Assembly: GCA_963800505.1 (NCBI GenBank) | Contig: CAWDBL010000026.1 | Coordinates: 1 to 64,000, forward strand | Direction: 5' to 3' | Source: Fodinibacter sp963800505 | GTDB taxonomy: Bacteria > Actinomycetota > Actinomycetes > Actinomycetales > Dermatophilaceae | Length of the DNA stretch: 64,000 nucleotides | Part shown: positions 18,834 through 28,491 of the stretch, in pieces | How the letters are laid out: the number at the start of each line of letters is the position of its first letter | How positions within the stretch are numbered: position 1 is the first letter of the stretch | Translations under genes and position numbers: made by a program | The notes under the pieces: model-generated | Told to the model about the DNA's origin: nothing | The model's input: only the letters and a program-made list of their open reading frames with translations | Database searches by the model: none

Positions 18834-20498
18834 TCACGAGACCGGGTCGTCGGTCTTCTGGTCGTGCACCGGGCCACCGTGGGCGGTCTTGCCGTGGTGC
18901 TCCAGGGCGATCTCGTCGGCGGCGGTGACGCCCTCGGGCAGGTCGATGGTCATCTTCGGCCCGGTGAACCACTTCTTGGCCGACAGGTGCCAGCCGATCC
19001 AGAGCAGCAGCAACGTGCCGCCGGTGAGGATGGGCGCGTAGTTGACGAACTTCCACGCGAAGTCGGCGTTGCCCGGGGTGCCGGCGGGGCTGAACGGCAG
19101 GATGAAGTAGATGCTCACGATGACGATCTCGGCGCAGGCCACCGGGGCCATCCACTTCCACTTGTTGCCGAGGTTCCACGAGCCCTGCTTGAACGCGTCA
19201 CGCGCGCGCCAGCGCAGGAAGATGGGGATCAGGAACGCCAGGTAGAGGCCGATGACCGCAACGGAGACCACGGCGTAGAAGGCCGTCGGCACGATGAGCG
19301 GTGCCTCCTCGGTACCGATGTTGACCTCGACCAGCGCGGGCAGCGTGATGAGCGCGGCGACGACCGTCGAGATGAGCACGGCGTTCACCGGCACCTTGCG
19401 AGAGTTCAGCTTCGCCCACCTCGAGGCGCCCGGCACGGCACCGTCGCGCGAGAAGGCGAACAGCATCCGGCTCGTCGAGGTCATGCAGGCCGTGGTGCAG
19501 AAGAACTGGCCGATGCTGGCGATGATCAGCACCAGGAAGGCCCAGTTCGAGCTCAGTGCCTGGTTGAAGATGACGGAGACACCACCACCGCCGGCCGTGA
19601 CCTCCTCGGGGTTCTGCACGGCGAAGAGGAAGGAGAGCAGGAGCACCCAGCCACCGATGGCCGAGTAGAAGATCGAGCGCCAGATGCCCTTCGCCGCACC
19701 GTCGGCCGCGTCGTGGGTCTCCTCGGAGAGGTGGGCCGAGGCGTCGAAGCCGGTGATCGTGTACTGCGTGAGCAGGAAGCCGAGCGGCAGCACGTACATC
19801 CAGTAGCCGAGGCCGCTCGTCTCACCGCCGGCCAGCCCGCCGCTGTTGTTGACCCGCATCGTGAACACGTCGTTGATGCTCATGTGCTTGTCGGGCAGGA
19901 AGATCAGGATGAGGATGATGAGCGCCGCGCCCACGACGTGCCACCACACCGAGACGTTGTTGATCTTGTCCAGGATGGCACCGCCGAAGATGTTGACGGA
20001 GGCGGTGAGGACCAGCACGGCGAGGAACATCCAGAACACGCGCTGGAGGCTGTAGCCGGCGGCCCACGACTCGCTGAAGGTGCTGAGCGACAGGTCGAAG
20101 AAGGTCGCGGTGCCGTAGGCGACCGAGGCGTCGACGGCGAGCAGGCCGATCAGGTTCAGCCAGCCGGTGTAGTAGCCGGCTTTGGCGCCGCCGAGCTTGC
20201 TGGCCCACCAGTAGATGCCACCCGAGGTCGGGTAGGCCGAGACCAGCTCGCTCATGCAGAACCCGATGATCAGGATGAACCCCGCGATGAGTGGCCAGCC
20301 GAGCGAGATGGCGATGGGTCCGCCGTTGTTCCACGCCTGCCCGAAGGTGGTGAAGCAGCCGGCCAGGATGGAGATGATGGAGAACGAGATCGCGAAGTTC
20401 GAGAACCCCGACCACGACCGGTTGAGCTCCTGCTTGTAGCCGAGCTCGGCGAGCTGGCGTTCGTCGTCGTTGAGGTGCACTGCCACGGTTGCTCCCAT
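18834..20498 (-). CDS. APC-family amino acid/choline permease
   Basis: A 554-residue inner-membrane transporter with about 12 hydrophobic helices. The amino acid/choline transporter signature is present: NFAISFSIISILAGC near residue 35, SAYPTSGGIYWWASKLGG near 86, GFDASAHLSEETHDA near 257 and a late RMLFAFSRDGAVPG. These blocks match the ACT branch that includes fungal GABA and choline permeases. It leads the operon with the choline-kinase-like and dimethylglycine oxidase-like genes, supporting import of a quaternary amine or amino acid. The C-terminal tail is charged. Start ATG at 20498. Confidence 0.88.
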   Translation of the reverse strand: MGATVAVHLNDDERQLAELGYKQELNRSWSGFSNFAISFSIISILAGCFTTFGQAWNNGGPIAISLGWPLIAGFILIIGFCMSELVSAYPTSGGIYWWASKLGGAKAGYYTGWLNLIGLLAVDASVAYGTATFFDLSLSTFSESWAAGYSLQRVFWMFLAVLVLTASVNIFGGAILDKINNVSVWWHVVGAALIILILIFLPDKHMSINDVFTMRVNNSGGLAGGETSGLGYWMYVLPLGFLLTQYTITGFDASAHLSEETHDAADGAAKGIWRSIFYSAIGGWVLLLSFLFAVQNPEEVTAGGGGVSVIFNQALSSNWAFLVLIIASIGQFFCTTACMTSTSRMLFAFSRDGAVPGASRWAKLNSRKVPVNAVLISTVVAALITLPALVEVNIGTEEAPLIVPTAFYAVVSVAVIGLYLAFLIPIFLRWRARDAFKQGSWNLGNKWKWMAPVACAEIVIVSIYFILPFSPAGTPGNADFAWKFVNYAPILTGGTLLLLWIGWHLSAKKWFTGPKMTIDLPEGVTAADEIALEHHGKTAHGGPVHDQKTDDPVS

Positions 20499-20748
20499 GG
20501 GTCCGACCGGATCGAGTGACCGGCGTCATAGTGGTGCGACGAGGCGATGCTAGGGGCAACCGTGCGTAATTGGTATGGGTTAGGGCCATTTATCACTGCC
20601 GGGCGTGGCGGTCGCCGACGTCGGATTCCGCAGTCGCCGGCCCGTCCGCTGGGAGGACACGGTGGGCCGAGGTGTGCTCCACGTCACTAGGCTGCTCGCA
20701 ACCGGCTCCCAGCCGCTGAACGTGCCCACCCCGACCGGGAGGTCCACC

Positions 20749-23700
20749 GTGTTCGCCAAGATCCTCGTCGCCAACCGTGGTGAGATCGCCGTCCGGGCCT
20801 TCCGTGCGGCCACCGAGCTGGGTGCCCGCACCGTGGCCGTCTTCCCGCACGAGGACCGCCGGTCCGAGCACCGCCTCAAGGCCGACGAGTCCTACCAGAT
20901 CGGCGAGGAGGGCCACCCGGTGCGGGCCTACCTCGACCACGAGAACATCGTGCGGGTGGCCGTCGAGTGCGGCGCCGACGCCATCTACCCCGGCTACGGG
21001 TTCCTCTCCGAGAACCCCCTGCTCGCCGAGGCGTGCGAGGCCAACGGCATCACCTTCATCGGCCCCCCGGCCTCCGCCCTGCACCTGGCCGGCAACAAGT
21101 CGCGGGCCATCACCGCGGCGCGCGCGGCCGGGCTGCCGACCCTCGACAGCGCCCCGCCCACGACCGACCTCGACGAGCTCGCCGCCGCCGCCGAGGGCAT
21201 CGGCTTCCCGGTGTTCGTCAAGGCGGTCTCCGGTGGCGGCGGGCGCGGCATGCGGCGCGTCGACGACCCCTCCACGCTGCGCGAGTCGCTCGAAGCGGCC
21301 CAGCGAGAGGCGGATGCCGCGTTCGGCGACCCGACGCTCTACCTCGAGCAGGCCGTGGTCAACCCTCGGCACATCGAGGTGCAGGTGCTCGCCGACTCCA
21401 CCGGCACGGTGCTGCACCTCTACGAACGCGACTGCTCGGTGCAGCGCCGGCACCAGAAGGTCGTCGAGATGGCGCCCGCTCCGAACCTCCACCCCGACAC
21501 CCGGGCGTCGATGTGCGCGGATGCCGTGCGCTTCGCCGAGTCGATCGGCTACCTGAACGCCGGCACCGTCGAGTTCCTCCTCGGTGAGGACGGCCGCTAC
21601 GTCTTCATCGAGATGAACCCGCGAATCCAGGTCGAGCACACCGTCACCGAGGAGGTCACCGACGTCGATCTCGTCGTGGCGCAGATGCGGATCGCCTCGG
21701 GTGAGACCTTCGACGAGCTCGGCATGCGCCAGGAGGACATCTACGTGCGCGGCGCCGCGCTGCAGTGCCGCATCACCACCGAGGACCCCAGCAACGGCTT
21801 CCGACCGGATGCCGGCCAGATCACCGTCTACCGCTCGGCCGGCGGTGGCGGGGTGCGCCTCGACGGCGGCACCGTGTTCGTCGGCGCCCAGGTCAGCCCG
21901 CACTTCGACTCGATGCTGGTCAAGCTCACCTGTCGTGGACGCACCTTCCCCATGGCCGTGCGCCGTGCGCGAAGGGCGTTGGCGGAGTTTCGAATTCGTG
22001 GTGTGTCCACCAACATCCCCTTTCTCGAAGCCGTGCTCGCCGACCCGGTGTTCCAGCGCGGCGAGGCCACGACCAGCTTCATCGACGAGCGCCCCCAGCT
22101 GCTCGAGGCGCGGATGGGCGGCGACCGCGGCACCAAGCTGCTCACCTACCTGGCCGACGTCACCGTCAACCAGCCGCACGGTCCCGCGACGACGTTCATC
22201 AAGCCCCGTACCAAGCTGCCCGTGATCGACCGCGACGCCCCGGTGCCCCCGGGGTCGCGCGACCTGCTGATGCGGGTCGGCCCGGCCGAGTTCGCCCGGA
22301 AGCTGCGCGCCCGCACCGACGTGCCGGTCACCGACACCACCTTCCGCGACGCCCACCAGAGCCTGCTCGCCACCCGGATGCGCACCCGCGACCTGCTCCA
22401 CGTCGCCGGGCACGTCTCGCGGCTCACCCCCGAGCTGCTCTCGATGGAGGCGTGGGGCGGTGCCACCTACGACGTCGCGCTGCGCTTCCTGTCCGAGGAC
22501 CCCTGGGAGCGCCTCGCCCTGTTGCGTGAGGCGATGCCCAACATCCCGCTGCAGATGCTGCTGCGCGGTCGCAACACCGTCGGCTACACCCCCTACCCCA
22601 CCAAGGTCACCGACGCGTTCGTGCACGAGGCCGCCCGCACCGGGCTCGACATCTTCCGGATCTTCGACTCGCTCAACGACGTTGCGCAGATGCGGCCGGC
22701 GGTCGAGGCAGTGCTCGACACCGGCACCGCGGTGGCCGAGGTGGCCCTGTGCTACACCGGCAACCTGCTCGACCCGCGCGAGAACCTCTACACCCTCGAC
22801 TACTACCTGCGGCTGGCCGAGCAGATCGTCGACACCGGGGCGCACGTGCTCGCCATCAAGGACATGGCCGGCCTGCTGCGCGCACCGGCCGCCACCAAGC
22901 TGGTCACCGCCCTGCGCGAGAACTTCGACCTGCCCGTGCACCTGCACACCCACGACACCGCCGGCGGCCAGATCGGCACCCTGCTCGCCGCCATCGACGC
23001 CGGCGTGGATGCCGTCGACGCCGCCTGCTCCTCGATGTCCGGCACGACCAGCCAGCCGAGCCTGTCGGCGCTCGTGGCCGCCACCGACGGCACCGAGCGG
23101 CCCACCGGCCTGGACATCGACAAAGTCTTCGCGCTCGAGCCCTACTGGGAGGCGGTGCGGCAGATCTACCGCCCCTTCGAGTCGGGCCTGGCCTCCCCCA
23201 CCGGTCGGGTCTACTTCCACGAGATCCCCGGCGGCCAGCTGTCGAACCTGCGCCAGCAGGCGATCGCCCTCGGCCTCGGCGACCGGTTCGAGGACATCGA
23301 GGACATGTACGCCGCGGCCAACCGCATCCTCGGCAACCTCGTCAAGGTCACCCCGTCGTCGAAGGTGGTCGGCGACCTCGCCCTGGCCCTCGTCGGCGCC
23401 GGGGCCGACCCGGCCGATTTCGAGGAGAACCCCACGAAGTACGACATCCCCGACTCCGTCATCGGCTTCCTCGAGGGCGAGCTCGGCGACCCGCCCGGCG
23501 GCTGGCCCGAGCCCTTCCGCACCAAGGCCCTGCAGGGCCGCCACGCCAAGCCCCGCACCACCGAGCTGACGCAGGAGCAGGAGGCGGCGCTGTCGGCCGA
23601 CCCGCGGCGCACCCTCAACCAGCTGCTCTTCCCCGGGCCCACCAAGGAGTTCGAGGACAGCCGCGACCGCTACGGCAACCTGTCGGTGCTCGGCACCATC

Positions 23701-24132
23701 GAGTTCCTGCACGGGCTGGTGCAGGGCAGCGAGTACGAGGCCGAGATCGAGGCCGGCAAGCGCCTGCTGCTCGGCATCAGCAGCATCGGCGACGCCGACC
23801 GGCACGGCATGCGCACCGTCATGTGCACCCTCAACGGCCAGTTCCGGCCCATCTCGGTGCGCGACCGGTCGGTCACCGCCGACGTGAAGTCGGTCGAGAA
23901 GGCCGACCCCGGCCAGCCGGGCCACGTGCCGGCACCGTTCTCGGGCGTCGTCACCCCGACCGTCGCCGAGGGCGACACCGTCGAGGCCGGCGGGGTGGTG
24001 GCAACCATCGAGGCCATGAAGATGGAGGCCAACATCACCGCACCGGTCGGCGGCACCGTCGAGCGCCTGGCCATCCCCGGCCACCAGCAGGTCGAGGGCG
24101 GCGACCTCATCCTCGTCGTCTCCCCCGCCTGA
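20749..24132 (+). CDS. pyc: Pyruvate carboxylase
   Basis: A 1127-residue single-chain, biotin-dependent enzyme making oxaloacetate from pyruvate and bicarbonate. The biotin carboxylase domain starts FAKILVANRGEIAVRAFRA and has the ATP loop GGGGRGM, MNPRIQVEHTVTEEVT and RSAGGGGVRLDGG. The carboxyltransferase barrel (about 520-1000) has DTTFRDAHQSLLATRMR and KDMAGLL. The C-terminal lipoyl-like domain carries EAMKMEA with the biotinyl Lys about 1091. The GTG at 20749 is chosen because GGGAGGT precedes it and homologs begin here; the frame runs further upstream without a family match. Confidence 0.97.
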   Translation: MFAKILVANRGEIAVRAFRAATELGARTVAVFPHEDRRSEHRLKADESYQIGEEGHPVRAYLDHENIVRVAVECGADAIYPGYGFLSENPLLAEACEANGITFIGPPASALHLAGNKSRAITAARAAGLPTLDSAPPTTDLDELAAAAEGIGFPVFVKAVSGGGGRGMRRVDDPSTLRESLEAAQREADAAFGDPTLYLEQAVVNPRHIEVQVLADSTGTVLHLYERDCSVQRRHQKVVEMAPAPNLHPDTRASMCADAVRFAESIGYLNAGTVEFLLGEDGRYVFIEMNPRIQVEHTVTEEVTDVDLVVAQMRIASGETFDELGMRQEDIYVRGAALQCRITTEDPSNGFRPDAGQITVYRSAGGGGVRLDGGTVFVGAQVSPHFDSMLVKLTCRGRTFPMAVRRARRALAEFRIRGVSTNIPFLEAVLADPVFQRGEATTSFIDERPQLLEARMGGDRGTKLLTYLADVTVNQPHGPATTFIKPRTKLPVIDRDAPVPPGSRDLLMRVGPAEFARKLRARTDVPVTDTTFRDAHQSLLATRMRTRDLLHVAGHVSRLTPELLSMEAWGGATYDVALRFLSEDPWERLALLREAMPNIPLQMLLRGRNTVGYTPYPTKVTDAFVHEAARTGLDIFRIFDSLNDVAQMRPAVEAVLDTGTAVAEVALCYTGNLLDPRENLYTLDYYLRLAEQIVDTGAHVLAIKDMAGLLRAPAATKLVTALRENFDLPVHLHTHDTAGGQIGTLLAAIDAGVDAVDAACSSMSGTTSQPSLSALVAATDGTERPTGLDIDKVFALEPYWEAVRQIYRPFESGLASPTGRVYFHEIPGGQLSNLRQQAIALGLGDRFEDIEDMYAAANRILGNLVKVTPSSKVVGDLALALVGAGADPADFEENPTKYDIPDSVIGFLEGELGDPPGGWPEPFRTKALQGRHAKPRTTELTQEQEAALSADPRRTLNQLLFPGPTKEFEDSRDRYGNLSVLGTIEFLHGLVQGSEYEAEIEAGKRLLLGISSIGDADRHGMRTVMCTLNGQFRPISVRDRSVTADVKSVEKADPGQPGHVPAPFSGVVTPTVAEGDTVEAGGVVATIEAMKMEANITAPVGGTVERLAIPGHQQVEGGDLILVVSPA

Positions 24133-24276
24133 GGCTGACCCCGGCCTCCCTGTTCAGGGTTGGTCCAGCGGGATGTCACGAAAGCCCTGTGGGCCGGATC
24201 GCTTTCGTACGGTGGATGTTCCGGCATCGGTCACAAAATGGCACGGTGCTCCGATTCACGACTGAAGGAGAGCGAC

Positions 24277-24450
24277 ATGGGCCTTGGGGACAAGATGGAG
24301 AACATGAAGGATGACCTGACCGGTAAGGGCAAGGAGGCCACGGGGAAGGCGACCGACAACGAGCGCCTCGAGGCCGAGGGGCAGACCGACCAGTCCAAGG
24401 CTGACCTCAAGCAGGCCGGCGAGAACGTCAAGGACGCCTTCAAGAACTGA
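24277..24450 (+). CDS. CsbD family small stress protein
   Basis: A 57-residue, highly charged protein. The CsbD pattern is MENMKDDLTGKGKEATGKAT followed by RLEAEGQTDQSKADLKQAG. CsbD-like proteins are induced by general stress; their activity is unknown. A GAAGGAG ribosome-binding site lies seven bases before the ATG at 24277, and a strong hairpin follows the stop. Monocistronic. Confidence 0.92.
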   Translation: MGLGDKMENMKDDLTGKGKEATGKATDNERLEAEGQTDQSKADLKQAGENVKDAFKN

Positions 24451-24458
24451 CCACCGAA

Positions 24459-24506
24459 CCCACGAAGGGCCGTACCCGCAGTGCGGGGGCGGCCCTTCGT
24501 CGTGGG
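24459..24506. terminator. Bidirectional hairpin terminator between csbD-like and DUF2207 genes
   Basis: CCCACGAAGGGCCG pairs with CGGCCCTTCGTCGTGGG around a GC-rich loop. It lies eight bases after the csbD-like stop and about 30 bases from the stop of the converging DUF2207 gene. Confidence 0.8.
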
Positions 24507-24537
24507 CGAACCAGCCCGGATGCCGCGTCCGGCGCGG

Positions 24538-26526
24538 CTACCAGCTGCCGCCCGACGATCCCCCGCCACCGCCGCCGGAGAAGCCACCACCGCCGCTGAA
24601 CCCGCTCGACCCCGACGAGCCGGGGGTGGAGACGAAGGTGCCGGCCGCGACGGTGGAGAAGGAGTCCATGCTCGACGCGACGTCGGAGAAGCCGCCCGTG
24701 GACCAGCTGCCGACGTACCAGGTGGGGCTGGCGAGCGAGTGGCCGGCGGCGCTGGCCGCAGCGGCGACGTCCTCGAAGACCCGGGCCCAGCGGTCGGCCA
24801 GGCCGAAGACGATGGCGTACGGCAGGAAGCGGCTGAAGACGTCCTGCGCCTCCTCCCACCGGATCTGGTTGGCCTCAGCGGTCGCGATGTAGCGCTCGAA
24901 TCCCCGCGCCTGGGCCAGGATCGCCGACCCCTGGGCGGTGCGCGCCGCCATCCGGGCGCCGAGCACGCGGATGAGCAGGCCGGCGACCACGCCACCGGCG
25001 ACGAGCAGCCAGGCCGGGTTGAACGGGAACCCGGCGTCCTGGTACAGCGACGACAGGGGCCCGGCCCCGAGGAAGGCGAAGACCACCGACCCGGCGATCA
25101 CGACGGTGCCGAACCCGACCCAGCCGGAACGCTGCCGCTCCGGGCTGCGCCGGAACCAACCGCGTTGCACGACCTCCTCGTACATCAGCCGCTCCACGGC
25201 ATCCAGGGTCGGCTTGAAGCGGTTCTTCAGCTGCGACAGGGCGACGCGGTTGCCACCCAGGAAGATCGAGTCGAGGAGCAGCTGCTCATAGGGCGCCAGG
25301 GCGCCCGCGGTGGCCGGGGGCGCAGTGCGGGTGAGCACCCAGTCGTCGGCGCGGAAGACGCCCTGGTCGTCGCGCGAGATCTGCAGGTGACCGCGCACGG
25401 CGAGGTCGACGAGCGTTGACGTGATGTCGACGAGGTTGACCTCCTCGTCGAGGATGGTGCCGACCATGCCGGGCTGCACGCCGGGCGGCGGGGTGAACTG
25501 CACGGCCACGGTCGGCGTCGGCCCGCCGACCACGACCGGCACCTGCTGGTCGACGCCGGGGGTGAGGCCCGGGGTGAGCCCGGCGTACTGCTCGTCACGG
25601 CCCCGGCTCCACACGAGCAGCCCCATCAGGGCCCCGGCCAGCAGGGGGAGCAGCAGCGCGAGACCGATCGTGAGCCAGCCCAGCGCCCGCGCCAGGCCGG
25701 GGCTGACGACGGCGCCGGACCCGGCATCCGCAGAGCCCTCGCGCAGGTCGGGGGTGAGGTCGCCGAAGGCGCTGCGCGGGTAGGAGGTGAGCACGCTCGC
25801 GCCCTGCTCGGCCGCCAGGTCGGGGACGGCGAAGGTGCTGGTCGCACCGGCGACCGCCTCGCACGGGGTCGTGGAGCCGAGGTCACCGTAGAAGCACGCG
25901 GCCCGGGTCGCGGCGACCGGGCCGGTCACGGTGGCCGACACCTGCTGCTGCGGGAAGCCGTTGGAGGGGTCGACGACGTTGTAGTAGAACTCGGCGGTGC
26001 CGTCGCCGATGTCGTTGACCACGTGCGCCAGCCGGTAGCGCACCACGTAGTCGGCGGTGCCGCTGATGGTCTGCGAGGGGCTGCCGATGCGGATCTGCCG
26101 GTAGGCACCGAAGTCGGAGATCGAGATGTCGGTCGGAGCCCCCGACGGCGAGGTGACCGAGACCCCGGTCAGCTCGTAGAACCGGTACTGCGTGTCGCTG
26201 TCCTGGTAGCCCGCGCGCACCTGGACGTTGCGCACGATGCCGTGCCGCTCCTCCCCCTCGGGGAAACGCCACCTGATCGTCTCGGTGACCTCGACCGACC
26301 CGTCGGTGTCGACGAGGAAGTCGGTGAGGAGCGAGTCGGCCTGCTCCTGCGCCGGAACCCCGGCGACGGCGCCCACGGGCCACGCCGCCACGGCATCCAC
26401 CGGCCGGGTGGTGGTGGCCAGGGCGAGCGGGGCCAGCAGCAGCACCACGAGCGCGATGCCGAGGCACCAGAGCAGCCGCCACCACGCCCGCCGGTCGGCG
26501 GCTCGCCGGGCCGGGGTGCCGGTCAC
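24538..26526 (-). CDS. DUF2207 domain membrane protein with Gly/Ser-rich C-terminus
   Basis: A 662-residue envelope protein. A basic N-terminus and hydrophobic segment (LLWCLGIALVVLLLAPLALA) form a signal or anchor. The DUF2207 extracellular part follows (DSLLTDFLVDTDGSVEVTET, GIVRNVQVRAGY). Two transmembrane regions lie in the second half, and the C-terminus ends in FSGGGGFSGGGGGGSSGGSW, a hallmark of YciQ-type DUF2207 proteins. Function unknown. The GTG start directly abuts the smpB stop with GAGGA just before it, so it is translationally linked to smpB. Confidence 0.85.
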   Translation of the reverse strand: MTGTPARRAADRRAWWRLLWCLGIALVVLLLAPLALATTTRPVDAVAAWPVGAVAGVPAQEQADSLLTDFLVDTDGSVEVTETIRWRFPEGEERHGIVRNVQVRAGYQDSDTQYRFYELTGVSVTSPSGAPTDISISDFGAYRQIRIGSPSQTISGTADYVVRYRLAHVVNDIGDGTAEFYYNVVDPSNGFPQQQVSATVTGPVAATRAACFYGDLGSTTPCEAVAGATSTFAVPDLAAEQGASVLTSYPRSAFGDLTPDLREGSADAGSGAVVSPGLARALGWLTIGLALLLPLLAGALMGLLVWSRGRDEQYAGLTPGLTPGVDQQVPVVVGGPTPTVAVQFTPPPGVQPGMVGTILDEEVNLVDITSTLVDLAVRGHLQISRDDQGVFRADDWVLTRTAPPATAGALAPYEQLLLDSIFLGGNRVALSQLKNRFKPTLDAVERLMYEEVVQRGWFRRSPERQRSGWVGFGTVVIAGSVVFAFLGAGPLSSLYQDAGFPFNPAWLLVAGGVVAGLLIRVLGARMAARTAQGSAILAQARGFERYIATAEANQIRWEEAQDVFSRFLPYAIVFGLADRWARVFEDVAAAASAAGHSLASPTWYVGSWSTGGFSDVASSMDSFSTVAAGTFVSTPGSSGSSGFSGGGGFSGGGGGGSSGGSW

Positions 26527-27006
26527 TCAGTCCTCGCCGCGCCGGCGGGCGGCGATGGCGCGGTCGGCCTCGCGGTTGTCCTGGCGCTCGCGCAGGGCCT
26601 GGCGCTTGTCGTAGTTCTTCTTGCCCTTGGCCACGGCGAGCTCGACCTTCGCGCGCCCGTCCTTGAAGTACAGCGACAGCGGCACGATGGTGTGCCCGGT
26701 CTCACGGGTGGCGTGCAGGATCTTCTCGAGCTCGCGCCGGTGCAGCAGCAGCTTGCGGCGCCGCCGCGGCGTGTGGTTGTTCCACGTGCCGTTGCTGTAC
26801 TCGGGGATGTGCACCCCCTCGAGCCACAGCTCGTCGTCACGGTCGAAGCCCGCCCAGCCGTCGACCAGCGAGGCCCGACCCATCCGCAGCGCCTTGACCT
26901 CGGTGCCCACCAGCACCAGGCCCGCCTCGTAGGTGTCCTCGATGAGGTAGTCGTGGCGGGCCTTGCGGTTGCTCGCGACGAGCTTTCGTCCGGTCTCCTT
27001 GGGCAC
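26527..27006 (-). CDS. smpB: SsrA-binding protein SmpB
   Basis: A 159-residue partner of tmRNA in trans-translation. It has the SmpB barrel sequence KARHDYLIEDTYEAGLVLVG, TEVKALRMGRASL, and PEYSNGTWNNHTPRRRRKLL. The basic C-terminal tail (GKKNYDKRQALRERQD) enters the mRNA channel. The GTG at 27006 has no ribosome-binding site, but TAACCT ends six bases upstream, suggesting a leaderless transcript. The tmRNA gene itself is 12 kb away on the same strand. Confidence 0.97.
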   Translation of the reverse strand: MPKETGRKLVASNRKARHDYLIEDTYEAGLVLVGTEVKALRMGRASLVDGWAGFDRDDELWLEGVHIPEYSNGTWNNHTPRRRRKLLLHRRELEKILHATRETGHTIVPLSLYFKDGRAKVELAVAKGKKNYDKRQALRERQDNREADRAIAARRRGED

Positions 27007-27012
27007 GTGCCG

Positions 27013-27018
27013 AGGTTA
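27013..27018 (-). promoter_or_regulatory. Candidate leaderless promoter -10 (TAACCT) of smpB
   Basis: TAACCT lies six bases before the GTG at 27006 and no ribosome-binding site is visible. It would separate smpB expression from the upstream M23/ftsEX genes. Confidence 0.4.
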
Positions 27019-27064
27019 CCCGGCCGCGGCACCCATCCCTACCGGGTTGTGGGGTGGTGCGGGC

Positions 27065-28408
27065 TCACATCCACTTGCGCGGGTTGACGAAGCTGCCGTT
27101 CTCGAGCACCTCGAAGTGCAGGTGGCAGCCGGTGGAGGTGCCCGTGGTGCCGCTGTAGCCGATCAGCTGGCCGCGGGACACGTGACCACCGCCGCGGGAG
27201 ATGCTCGTCAGGTGGTTGTAGGTGGAGGCCAGGCCCACACCGCGGACCAGGCCGTGGTCGATGACGATGCGGTTGCCGTAGCCGCCGCCCCAGCCGGCGG
27301 TGATGATGTCGCCGGCCGCGGCCGCGTGCACCGGGGTGCCGCACGGGGCGCCGAAGTCACGCCCGCTGTGCAGCTTCCACCGGTGGTAGATGGGGTGGAA
27401 GCGCATCCCGAACTCGGAGGTGGTCGGCGCGTTGACGGGGAAGCCCAGGAACCCGTTGCTGCGGGTGACCACACCACCGCCGCCGCCCTTGCTGGTGCCA
27501 CCGCTCTTGCTGTGCTTCCTGGCCGCGGCCCGTCGCGCGGCCTCAGCCCGGCGGCGCTGCTCGGCGGCGCGCTTGACGAGGACCTTGTGCAGGCGGGCCT
27601 GCTCGGCCTCCATCGACGCGAGGCGCTGCTTCTCGGTCGCCAGCTTGCCGGCGACGGTCGAGGCCTGCGAGGCCTGCTGGGCGGCGAGCGCGTCGAGGTC
27701 ACGCTTGGCGCTGGCGGCGGCGTCGCGGGCGCTCCGGGCGCGCTCGAACGCGGCCTGGGCCTGCTTCTTCTTGTCGGCCGAGTCGGCGCGCAGGGCCGAG
27801 AGGTGGTCCTCGAGGGCGGTGAGGCTGGCCCGCTCGGTCGCGAGCCGGTCCATCGTCTCGCTCTGCACGTCCATCACCGTGTCGACCAGTGCGATCCGGT
27901 CGGCGAACTGCTGCGGGTCGCTGCTCGACAGAGCCATGTCGAGCTGCCCGAAGCCCTGCTCCTGGTAGATCTGCGCGGCGAACTGGGCCACCCGGGTGCG
28001 GCTGCTCTTGACCTTCTTGGTCGTCGACGCCAGCTTGTCCTCGGCCTTCTTCTCGCTGGCGCGGGCGGCCTCGAGCTCCTGCGCGGCAACCGAGTTGGCC
28101 CGGTCTGCGGCGGCGGCGGCGTTCTGTGCCTTCTCGAGCACGGTGCGCGCGGCCGGCAGCTTGTCCTGGGTGCTGCGCAGTGCCGTGTAGGCGGCCGAGA
28201 GGTCGGCGCTGGTCTCCTGGAGCTGGGCCTTGAGCTGGTCGACCTGGGCGTCGACCTTGCGCTTGTCCTTGCCCGGGTCAGAGCCCGTGGACATGGCCTC
28301 GGCGGACGTCGAGGCCATCGCGACCGCGCACACCAGGGCCGTCAGGATCGCGATCCAGCGGCTCGCAGGGCGCGGTTCAGCCCGGGCAGATTGTCCCATG
28401 GTCACCAT
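27065..28408 (-). CDS. M23 peptidoglycan endopeptidase with N-terminal coiled coil (EnvC-like)
   Basis: A 447-residue exported cell-wall hydrolase. After a signal peptide (WIAILTALVCAVAMASTSAEA), residues about 45-310 form a long coiled coil rich in Ala, Lys and Glu, with an interruption near SSSDPQQFADRIALVD as in EnvC/RipC. The C-terminal LytM/M23 domain has zinc ligands in HSGRDFGAP and HLHFEVL. It lies directly downstream of ftsX, and coiled-coil hydrolases of this kind are activated by FtsEX during division. The start could be ATG 28408 or 28399; neither has a strong ribosome-binding site. Confidence 0.9.
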   Translation of the reverse strand: MVTMGQSARAEPRPASRWIAILTALVCAVAMASTSAEAMSTGSDPGKDKRKVDAQVDQLKAQLQETSADLSAAYTALRSTQDKLPAARTVLEKAQNAAAAADRANSVAAQELEAARASEKKAEDKLASTTKKVKSSRTRVAQFAAQIYQEQGFGQLDMALSSSDPQQFADRIALVDTVMDVQSETMDRLATERASLTALEDHLSALRADSADKKKQAQAAFERARSARDAAASAKRDLDALAAQQASQASTVAGKLATEKQRLASMEAEQARLHKVLVKRAAEQRRRAEAARRAAARKHSKSGGTSKGGGGGVVTRSNGFLGFPVNAPTTSEFGMRFHPIYHRWKLHSGRDFGAPCGTPVHAAAAGDIITAGWGGGYGNRIVIDHGLVRGVGLASTYNHLTSISRGGGHVSRGQLIGYSGTTGTSTGCHLHFEVLENGSFVNPRKWM

Positions 28409-28491
28409 TGGTAACACGTTTCTCAGGCCAGGGCGAACACCACGACCAGAAAAGATCGCCGCCCGTCCTCAGCCAACTGCCAGCCCAGGCC

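Noticed and set aside
20593..24084. Very long minus-strand open frame opposite pyruvate carboxylase
   Set aside because: Composition (Gly/Val/Asp/His-rich, no domains) is typical antisense noise; pyruvate carboxylase is unambiguous.
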